Shown here piece by piece: positions 6,740-11,770 of a DNA stretch of 12,219 nt; position 1 is the first letter of the stretch, and each line of letters starts with the position of its first letter. This stretch comes from DAOTVS01 sp034436375. Its GTDB lineage: Bacteria; Chloroflexota; Anaerolineae; SpSt-313. A program made the position numbers and the translations under genes. Under the pieces are notes generated by a model that saw nothing but the letters and a program-made list of their open reading frames with translations, did no database searches and had not been told where the DNA came from. The stretch covers positions 1 to 12,219 of the forward strand of contig DAOTVS010000072.1 of assembly GCA_034436375.1 (NCBI GenBank). Reading direction: 5' to 3'.

Positions 6740-8749
6740 ATGTCTTGGACCCAGGTTGAGCTGGCGGTGACGGCGGGCGGCGGGCGCGAGTTCGAGGTGG
6801 TGTGCATCCGGCCGGGGGCGGCGAACGGGCTGCGCTACCCGGCCCCGGTGCTGGAGGCCTCGACGGCCCTCTGGGACGGGGTGACGTCGTTCGTCGATCA
6901 CGGCAATGCCCTCGACCGGACACGCGCAGGCTATCGCAGTGTGCGCGATGTGTGCGGGGTGATCGCCGCACCGCGCTGGGACGCGGCGCGGGGAATCGTG
7001 GCGCGGCTGCGCCTGGCCGGCCCGGCGGGTGATGCGCTGGAGCCGCTGCTGGCGGCCCTGGTGCGCGACCGCGCGGAGGGGCTCGCGACGCCGAATGTGG
7101 GCCTCTCGGCGGACCTGCTGGTGGCGCAGCGCGAGGGCGAGGTGCTTGAGATCGAGCGTGTGCTTTCGGTAGACGTGGTGGTGGACCCCGCCGCCGGGGG
7201 CCGCGTGGAGCGGGTGCTGAACGGCGGCGCGCCCCCCATGCCTGCGTTACACTCAGGGCAAGCGTTTGGCCCTTCTCCTGCCTTGGGGAGAAGGAAGGAT
7301 TTTGCAGAGGCGGAGTCTTCCCGCCCGGAAGGAGAGGAAACGATGGCAGAGAACGACGCCCCCCAGATCCCGGCTGCCCCGGCACCGGCTACGCGTGAGG
7401 ACCCCGCGCCGGATCTGCTCTTGCAGAGCGAACTGGCCGAGGTGCGCGCCGCACGACGCGAGATGACGGCGGCCTACCTGCGCACAGCCCTCGCCGCCAG
7501 CGGCCTGCCCCTGCCCATGCAGCAGGCTGTGCAGGTGCGCCTGGCCCAACGCGCCGATTACACCGTGACCGACGTGATGCAGGAGGTCGAGTCGCAGCGC
7601 ACCGTCTGGGCGGCGCTGCAGGAGGAGCAGACGGTGCGCAACCTTGGGCCCCGCACCAGTGTCGGCGGCATGCTGGACAGCCTGGACCGCCTGCAGCTGG
7701 CCGCTGAGCGCCTGTTGGGCGTGCGTGGGGCGGCGGGGGCCGCCGACGCACCCCGCCTGAGCGGCCTGCGCGAGCTCTACCTGCTGCTCAGCGGTGATTA
7801 CGAGATGCACGGCCGCTTTAACCCCGAGCGGGTGAGCCTGGCCAACGTGGATAGCAGCACCCTCACCAACGTGGTCAAGAACGCCCTGAACAAGGTCCTG
7901 GTGCAGTCCTTCGCGCTGCGGCCGCAGTGGTGGCAGCCCATCGTGCTGGAGGAGGATTTCCCCTCCCTCAACGATGTGACCTGGATCACCCTGGGCGGCT
8001 TTGGCGACCTGCAGACGGTGGCCGAGGGCGACTCGTACCAGGAGCTGGCTGCCCTGACCGACAGCGGCGAGGTCAGCGCCTGGACCAAGAAGGGCGGCTA
8101 TATCGGCATTACCCTCGAGACCTTTGACCGCGACGACGTGGCCGCCGTGCGCCAGGTGCCGCGCAAACTGGGCCTGGCGGCCTGGCGCACCCTCTCGCTG
8201 AGCATCGCGAGCCTCTTCACCGACAATGCCGGCGTCGGCCCCTTCTGGCCCAGCTCACAGGCGGTGAAGCACCTTTTCTCTGCCGATTATGGCAACCTGG
8301 GCACATCGGCCCTCTCGGCCTCGTCGTGGGATGCAACCGTGCAGGCCATGTACAAGCAGGCAGAGGCCGGCTCGGGCAAGCGCATGGGCGTGCGGCCGCG
8401 CTGGCTGCTGGCCCCGATTGAGCTGGAAAAGACGGCCCTGACCATCCTCAAATCGGCGGGCGAGCCGGGCACAGGCAACAACGATGCCAATGTCCGCGCC
8501 GGCAGCTTTGGCGTTATCACCTGCCCCGAGTTCACCGACGCCAACGATTGGGCCGCCGTCGCCGACCCGAGCGACCAACCGGGCATCTGCATCGGCTATC
8601 GCTTCGGGCGCACGCCGGAGCTTTTCGTGGCTGATGAGAGCACCGTCGGCTCGATGTTCACCAATGACGAGATGCGCATCAAGGTGCGCTTCCTCTATAC
8701 CGTGGGCGTGGCCGATCCCAGGGCGTTGTACAAGCATAACGTGGCATAG
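6740..8749 (+). CDS. Prohead protease / scaffold / major capsid protein fusion
   Basis: This 669-residue protein appears to join three head functions. Residues 1-190 look like a phage maturation protease: a conserved-looking His in FVDHG (H54) and Ser in VGLSADL (S123) fit the His/Ser pair of assemblin-type prohead proteases. Residues 190-300 are Ala/Pro/Glu-rich then helical, as in a scaffold or delta domain. Residues 300-669 resemble an HK97-fold major capsid protein with the Mu gpT-like stretch KKGGYIGITLETFDRDD near residue 455; coat identity is inferred from composition and position. The ATG at 6740 follows AAAGGAGGG (6727-6735) by 4 bases; a GTG at 6722 lacks a site. An internal ATG at 7343 with its own ribosome site would yield a 468-residue scaffold-capsid product. 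No stop interrupts the join. Confidence 0.85.
   Translation: MSWTQVELAVTAGGGREFEVVCIRPGAANGLRYPAPVLEASTALWDGVTSFVDHGNALDRTRAGYRSVRDVCGVIAAPRWDAARGIVARLRLAGPAGDALEPLLAALVRDRAEGLATPNVGLSADLLVAQREGEVLEIERVLSVDVVVDPAAGGRVERVLNGGAPPMPALHSGQAFGPSPALGRRKDFAEAESSRPEGEETMAENDAPQIPAAPAPATREDPAPDLLLQSELAEVRAARREMTAAYLRTALAASGLPLPMQQAVQVRLAQRADYTVTDVMQEVESQRTVWAALQEEQTVRNLGPRTSVGGMLDSLDRLQLAAERLLGVRGAAGAADAPRLSGLRELYLLLSGDYEMHGRFNPERVSLANVDSSTLTNVVKNALNKVLVQSFALRPQWWQPIVLEEDFPSLNDVTWITLGGFGDLQTVAEGDSYQELAALTDSGEVSAWTKKGGYIGITLETFDRDDVAAVRQVPRKLGLAAWRTLSLSIASLFTDNAGVGPFWPSSQAVKHLFSADYGNLGTSALSASSWDATVQAMYKQAEAGSGKRMGVRPRWLLAPIELEKTALTILKSAGEPGTGNNDANVRAGSFGVITCPEFTDANDWAAVADPSDQPGICIGYRFGRTPELFVADESTVGSMFTNDEMRIKVRFLYTVGVADPRALYKHNVA
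7271..7345 (+). promoter_or_regulatory. Internal hairpin, Shine-Dalgarno and ATG inside the protease/capsid gene
   Basis: CCTTCTCC (7271-7278) pairs perfectly with GGAGAAGG (7287-7294). It is followed by GGAAGGAGAGG and, after AAACG, the ATG at 7343 (MAENDAPQ). The layout of hairpin, Shine-Dalgarno and ATG is that of a gap between two genes, yet it is read in frame as residues 178-202 of the fusion. The translated linker (FGPSPALGRRKDFAEAESSRPEGEET) is low-complexity and unlike either neighbouring domain. It probably marks an old gene boundary and may still act as a second start. Confidence 0.65.
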
Positions 8750-8756
8750 TACGGCG

Positions 8757-8853
8757 CGGGGCTCAAGCCGCCGCGCTGAGAGTACAAAGCCCCCTCAAGG
8801 GGGCTGGCCAGCCCGAAGGGCTTTGTATTCTCAGCCCGGCGGCTTCAGCCCCG
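8757..8853. repeat. Long T-shaped inverted repeat (capsid to holin-like gene)
   Basis: Arms 8757-8792 and 8818-8853 are reverse complements at 33 of 36 positions (CGGGGCTCAAGCCGCC against GGCGGCTTCAGCCCCG at the ends), with one of the three differences giving a G-U pair. The head contains two side-by-side hairpins, AGCCCCC-TCAA-GGGGGCT and AGCCC-GAA-GGGCT, giving a three-way junction. It begins 7 bases after the capsid stop codon and ends 14 bases before the AGGAGG of the next gene. The sequence is unrelated to the heptamer elements. There is no strong U tract, so it is a weak terminator candidate at best. Confidence 0.9.
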
Positions 8854-8877
8854 GGTTCTCTTCATAGGAGGTGAAAG

Positions 8878-9156
8878 ATGGATTTTCCGCTCGATCCCGG
8901 CGGTTTGTTGGACCCCGTGGCCGCAGCAGCGCTGGCCGGGCTGCTGGCGCAGTGGCTCAAGGCGTATCTGCCCAGTTGGCGCTACACGAATCTGCTGGTG
9001 CTGGCGCTGGCCGTGGCCGTCGAGCTGGCGGCGACCGCTGTCTCGGGAGTGGGGAACTGGTGGGGCGCCCTGTGGGCAGGGTTCCTCGGCGCTTCCATCG
9101 CGACCCTGGGCTATGAGACGGTGCAGAATCTGGTAGGCACTGAAGGTGATGCGTGA
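8878..9156 (+). CDS. Small membrane protein, holin-like
   Basis: This 92-residue protein has three hydrophobic segments, roughly residues 12-31, 37-56 and 61-79, a short acidic N-terminus (MDFPLDPGG) and a charged-polar tail (GTEGDA). Size, hydrophobic pattern and position behind the capsid gene fit a holin, which would form lesions in the inner membrane before lysis. No lysin is visible nearby, so a head- or membrane-associated role is also possible. The start is supported by a near-ideal AGGAGGTGA ending 4 bases before the ATG. The stop TGA (9154-9156) is the first unit of repeat copy C. Family assignment is inference from topology only. Confidence 0.65.
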   Translation: MDFPLDPGGLLDPVAAAALAGLLAQWLKAYLPSWRYTNLLVLALAVAVELAATAVSGVGNWWGALWAGFLGASIATLGYETVQNLVGTEGDA

Positions 9157-9307
9157 CCGTAATAAGTAAACCGTAATAAGTAAACCGTAATAAGTAAGGT
9201 CGCCATGCCGGGATGCATTTTGCTCTTCGTGCTACCTGCCCTGGCGAGGCTTACGTGAAACAACAGGCACAGCGCAGTGGCGACCTTACGCATTACGTTT
9301 TGATCAT
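9154..9307. repeat. Heptamer-bounded palindrome, copy C
   Basis: It begins with the stop TGA of the preceding gene as TGACCG, then alternates TAATAAG and TAAACCG and ends in TAAGGTC. The inner arm 9187-9205 pairs with 9278-9296 at 17 of 19 positions, including AAGGTCGCCA with TGGCGACCTT. The core shares GCATTTTGCTCTTCGTG (9215-9231) with copy D (10889-10905, one difference). The 3' arm ends in CATTACGGAGG, a Shine-Dalgarno-like tail, but no start codon follows because a second palindrome begins at once. Confidence 0.88.
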
Positions 9308-9313
9308 TACGGA

Positions 9314-9490
9314 GGCTCGCGCGGAGGCGCAGGGGGCGCAGGGGGGATGTCAGCGCCAGGCGCGCCGGGCGCCCAGGGCCATCTTGGCTGAGGGGCGGTG
9401 GCCGGGGCTCGCGCGGCCGGGGGCCTTTCCCGGGCGCCGGAGGACGCCCGCCGATGGGACCTTTGCGCCCCCTGCGCCTCCGCGTGAGCC
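9314..9490. repeat. Long inverted repeat with GGCTCGCGCGGAGGCGC arms
   Basis: Arms 9314-9340 and 9464-9490 are reverse complements at 26 of 27 positions, the single difference being a possible G-U pair. The 123-base interior is very GC-rich and has smaller hairpins such as GGGCG-CCGGAGGA-CGCCC. The tandem GCGGAGGCGCAGG-type units resemble a repeat class common in GC-rich environmental genomes. It lies directly against the 3' end of copy C and 21 bases before the next ATG. It holds no ORF with a ribosome site. Confidence 0.9.
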
Positions 9491-9511
9491 GATTCTGGGA
9501 GGAATAAAGAG

Positions 9512-9805
9512 ATGGAAGGCTTGCATGAGATCCATGCCCGCCTGCGGGCGGCTGATGTGGCCCTGGCGCGCATGCGGGGCGGTTCGAGCGAGCTGGCCGC
9601 GGTGCGCGAGGCGACGGGCGCGCTGCTGGTGGCGCTGCACGAGCTGGTGGGGCTCTACGAGCGGCAGTTGCTCGCCGCAACGGGTGGGCCGGTGGGCGCT
9701 GAGGTAGGGGCAGGCCTCAGGCCCGCCCCTGCAGGGTCTGTACCGGCCGCCCAGGAGCGTGGCGGCAACCGGTCGCGGAGTCGTGAGCGGGGAGGCCCGA
9801 GATGA
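9512..9805 (+). CDS. Small helical protein of the phage cluster, repeat-invaded C-terminus
   Basis: This 97-residue protein is not assigned to a family. Residues 1-55 (MEGLHEIHARLRAADVALARM to LHELVGLYERQLL) are predicted helical with heptad-like leucines and may form a coiled coil. Residues 56-97 are Gly/Pro/Arg-rich and disordered in appearance and include VGAGLRPAPAG, encoded by a palindromic repeat at 9706-9730. The start is supported by GGGAGGAATAAAGAG directly upstream. The stop overlaps the next start as ATGA (9802-9805), implying translational coupling. A small chaperone-like or head-completion accessory role is possible. Confidence that it is a gene comes from the ribosome site, overlap and reading direction. 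Confidence 0.7.
   Translation: MEGLHEIHARLRAADVALARMRGGSSELAAVREATGALLVALHELVGLYERQLLAATGGPVGAEVGAGLRPAPAGSVPAAQERGGNRSRSRERGGPR
9706..9730. repeat. Palindromic repeat inside a coding region (GAGLRPAP type)
   Basis: AGGGGC (9706-9711) pairs with GCCCCT (9725-9730) and GGCC (9713-9716) with GGCC (9720-9723), with one A-C mismatch and a 3-base loop. In the gene's frame it reads GAGLRPAP. Hairpins encoding this peptide are, from recall, frequent in Chloroflexota and some other bacteria. Here the element lies in the disordered tail of the 97-residue protein, which could tolerate an insertion. Confidence 0.75.
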
Positions 9806-10065
9806 GCGCCGCTTATCGGCACGGTAATGCCGCCGCTCTCGCCCAAAGTGGGCCTTGCCAGCTCGTGGCAGCGCTCGCCACCCTCGGTAGTGGGGGGGGC
9901 ACGGTGCAGGTGTACGATGGGCTCGACGCCGGCGGCGATCTGGTCCTGACGCTGGCGGTGAACAGCTCTTCGGCTAGCTTTAGCCCGGCCGCGCCCATCG
10001 CCCTGCACCGGGGCCTGTACGTGGCTGTGACGGGCAGCTGTGAGTATACCGTGGTGTGGGTGTAG
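9802..10065 (+). CDS. Small beta-rich phage structural protein, unknown family
   Basis: This 87-residue protein is Ala/Gly/Val-rich and its sequence suggests alternating beta strands: GTVQVYDGLDAGGDLVLTLAVN, then SFSPAAPIALHRGLYVAVTGSCEYTVVWV. The pattern, a 'VYDG' strand, a central 'F.P..PI....GLYV' and a final 'VTVVW'-like strand, resembles small decoration or fibre-associated proteins in other phage clusters, recalled and not searched. It has no signal peptide or membrane segment. It starts at the ATGA overlap with the preceding gene (ATG 9802), so translation is probably coupled; a GGGGAGG lies 7 bases upstream inside that gene. The stop is TAG at 10063-10065. Confidence 0.7.
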   Translation: MSAAYRHGNAAALAQSGPCQLVAALATLGSGGGTVQVYDGLDAGGDLVLTLAVNSSSASFSPAAPIALHRGLYVAVTGSCEYTVVWV

Positions 10066-10220
10066 CAGGATGAGTAGCCTCAATCCGCACGAAACCTGGC
10101 TTCGGGCCGGCTGATTCGCTTCGCGCCCGTCCGGCTACATCCAAAGGGGTCCGCTGGGCGGTGGCGGAGCAAAGGACCCAGCGGCATCCCAGGGCCTATC
10201 GCACAAAGGAGAGTATAGGC
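10066..10220. other. Intergenic gap with two hairpins and a 14-codon mini-ORF
   Basis: GTAGCC (10074-10079) pairs with GGCTAC (10133-10138) around a GC-rich interior. CCGCTGGG (10151-10158) pairs perfectly with CCCAGCGG (10177-10184), extended by GGGGT (10146-10150) and ATCCC (10186-10190) with a bulge. A mini-ORF at 10070-10114 reads MSSLNPHETWLRAG then stop; it starts 4 bases after the previous stop but has only a weak AGGA ahead of it. It may be the remnant of a lost gene or chance. The heptamer element is absent from this gap. Confidence 0.55.
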
Positions 10221-10850
10221 ATGTCTACCCTGACGCAACTGGTCGACAACATCGCGGCAGACCTGAAGGACACAGGCAACGTCGCCTGGTCGGCGGACGA
10301 GCTGAAGCGGGCGGTGCGCTGGGCACTGCACGAGCTTTCCTGGGCGGCGCCGCGCCGGGGGACGGCCACGATCATTGCCCGGGAGAGCACCCGCGAGTAT
10401 TCGCTCGCTGCGGCTGGGGTGACGGGCCTGCTTTTCATCACCGAGGTCTGGTATCCCTACGACGAGGAAGACCCCGCCTACCCGCCGCAGAGCGTGCCCT
10501 GGCGGCTGCTGGATGATGACACCCTCTGGCTCGATGTGGCGAGCGTGACTGGTGGCGAGACGATCCGGCTCTTCTGTGCGCAGCCACAGACGGTGTCGGG
10601 GCTGGACGGGGCCGCGGCCACGACCCTCTCGACCGAGCAGGAGGAGCTGGTCTGCCTGGGGGCTGCGGGCTATGCGGCCCTGCAACGCGCCCAGGAATCA
10701 ATCGGCCGGGTGAACGTGAGCCAGCAGGCGCCCCGCCTGTGGCGCGAGTGGGGCGAGCAGCGCCTGCGCCAGTTTCGTGGGCGGCTGGCCCAGCTCGCCC
10801 GGCGCGAGATGCAGTGGCGCGCCGCCTGGACGGAAGGGTGGAAAGCATAA
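10221..10850 (+). CDS. Phage head-tail adaptor (connector)-like protein
   Basis: This is a 209-residue protein. The N-terminal helices (MSTLTQLVDNIAADLKDTGNVAWSADELKRAVRWALHELS) are typical of phage adaptor proteins that dock under the portal: 'L...I...L.D.....W...EL..A...A..E'. A beta-rich middle follows (TATIIARESTREYSLAA, LLDDDTLWLDVASVTGGETIRLFCAQPQ), then a helical C-terminus (EEELVCLGAAGYAALQRAQES to LAQLARREMQWRA). It probably joins the portal to the tail or seals the filled head. Start ATG 10221 follows AAAGGAG (10205-10211) by 9 bases; upstream in-frame codons fall in the hairpin region. The stop TAA (10848-10850) is the first heptamer of repeat copy D. Confidence 0.8.
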   Translation: MSTLTQLVDNIAADLKDTGNVAWSADELKRAVRWALHELSWAAPRRGTATIIARESTREYSLAAAGVTGLLFITEVWYPYDEEDPAYPPQSVPWRLLDDDTLWLDVASVTGGETIRLFCAQPQTVSGLDGAAATTLSTEQEELVCLGAAGYAALQRAQESIGRVNVSQQAPRLWREWGEQRLRQFRGRLAQLARREMQWRAAWTEGWKA

Positions 10851-10984
10851 TAAGTAATAAGTAATCCGTAAGGTCGCAATTGCGGAGTGCATGTTGCTCT
10901 TCGTGGCGCCTGCTTCAGCGAGATTAGCTGAAAGCAACGAGGTTGTCGAGATGGAGGCCTTACGAATTACTTATTACTTATTAC
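10848..10984. repeat. Heptamer-bounded palindrome, copy D (best preserved)
   Basis: Arms 10848-10875 and 10956-10983 are reverse complements at 26 of 28 positions. The 5' arm is TAATAAG, TAATAAG, TAATCCG, TAAGGTC; its first three bases are the stop codon of the adaptor gene. The core has TTCAGC-GAGATTA-GCTGAA (10914-10932) and, outside it, GTTGCT (10893-10898) with AGCAAC (10933-10938). The 3' arm ends in TTATTAC followed directly by AGAGGGGAGGGG, the Shine-Dalgarno of the next gene. The tail TTACTTATTACAGAGGG is shared exactly with copy A. Confidence 0.92.
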
Positions 10985-10999
10985 AGAGGGGAGGGGCTC

Positions 11000-11638
11000 A
11001 TGGATCTCTATCGTGCGATCATCCGCCGCTTCGACCCGGGCGCCTGGCAGGCCGACGTGGAGCTGATTGGCGCGCCGGCGGGGTTGCTGGCGGGGGTGCC
11101 GGTAGCGGCGGGCCTGGGGCCCGCGCTGCTGCCGGCGGGCGCGAAGGTGTGGGTGGCGCTGGGCAGCGCCGGAAGCCCAGCGGCAGGGCTGGTGCTCGCG
11201 CCCTATGGGCAGCCGCCGGCCCCGTGGGTCAGCTCGCGCCTGCTCCGGCCCACCATCGTCACGGCCGAGCAGATTGCGCTGACCGGCTGCACGGCGACGT
11301 CGTTCGTCAATGTGGATGGCCTCAGCCTGACGCTCACCCTCGAGACGGCGGGCGCGGCGCTCCTGCTGCTGGCCGCTACGGGCCATATCTCCAGCAGCGG
11401 CGTGTCGTACACCCTGGCTTGCTATCACGACGACGGCCACGAAACGACCCAGCTTACCCCGGTCGAGACGGTCGGCGGCCCGGGCGCCGCAGTAGACGAG
11501 ACCTGGGGCCTGACCTGGCTGGGCCTGCAGAGCGGCATCGCGGCGGGCGAGCACACCTTTGTGCTCAAACACCGGGTTTCGTCGGGGCAGGCGGTGCTGG
11601 AGCGGGCGAGGCTGGTGGCGGTGGCGGTCGGGGCGTAA
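11000..11638 (+). CDS. Phage cluster protein, probable structural component, unknown family
   Basis: This is a 212-residue protein I do not recognise. Residues 1-20 (MDLYRAIIRRFDPGAWQADV) form a short helix. Residues 20-70 are hydrophobic and Gly/Ala-rich with strand-like pieces (VELIGAPAGLLAGVPVAAGLG, AKVWVALG), which would fit a small beta-barrel. The C-terminal 130 residues are beta-rich (TIVTAEQIALTGCTATSFVNVDGLSLTLTLE to EHTFVLKHRVSSGQAVLERARLVAVAVGA) and resemble a jelly-roll or fibre-like domain. There is no signal peptide. Position after the adaptor suggests a neck, tail or surface component. The start is set by AGAGGGGAGGGG 3 bases before ATG 11000; earlier in-frame ATGs lie in repeat copy D. 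The stop TAA (11636-11638) begins repeat copy E. Confidence 0.75.
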   Translation: MDLYRAIIRRFDPGAWQADVELIGAPAGLLAGVPVAAGLGPALLPAGAKVWVALGSAGSPAAGLVLAPYGQPPAPWVSSRLLRPTIVTAEQIALTGCTATSFVNVDGLSLTLTLETAGAALLLLAATGHISSSGVSYTLACYHDDGHETTQLTPVETVGGPGAAVDETWGLTWLGLQSGIAAGEHTFVLKHRVSSGQAVLERARLVAVAVGA

Positions 11639-11757
11639 TCCGTGATGTGTGATGCGTAAGGTCACCATCTCCGAATGCATGCTGGAGCGCACAAGTTTTG
11701 CCGGGGCGAGCATCACGAGGAGCAGAGTGGATGCGAAATGGCATCCTTACGGATCAC
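11636..11757. repeat. Heptamer-bounded palindrome, copy E (diverged)
   Basis: The 5' arm reads TAATCCG, TGATGTG, TGATGCG, TAAGGTC, starting with the stop codon of the preceding gene. 11649-11671 pairs with 11735-11757 at 18 of 23 positions. Some units begin with TGA rather than TAA, so heptamers still start with a stop codon. A local hairpin GGATGC-GAAATG-GCATCC (11729-11746) competes with the long arm. The 3' end GGATCACG runs straight into AAGGAGG, the ribosome site of the next gene. Confidence 0.8.
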
Positions 11758-11770
11758 GAAGGAGGGGGCA

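Noticed and set aside
8757..8853. Long hairpin after the capsid gene as an intrinsic terminator
   Set aside because: No U tract follows the stem, and the downstream gene has only a ribosome site with no visible promoter, so full termination here seems unlikely.
9213..9707. 164-codon + strand frame across the two tandem palindromes
   Set aside because: Most of it is repeat DNA, it has no ribosome site, and it overlaps the better supported 97-residue gene in another frame.
9157..11720. Similar minus-strand peptides (MHS..ATLRITYYLL type) in copies C, D and E
   Set aside because: The likeness reflects DNA conservation of the palindromic elements. The frames have no ribosome sites and run into unrelated sequence, so a shared small protein is not supported.
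5266..11757. Intergenic palindromes as integron attC sites with gene cassettes
   Set aside because: The position between genes is suggestive, but I could not find paired RYYYAAC/GTTRRRY core sites at the ends, the genes form an ordered phage module, and no integrase is visible.
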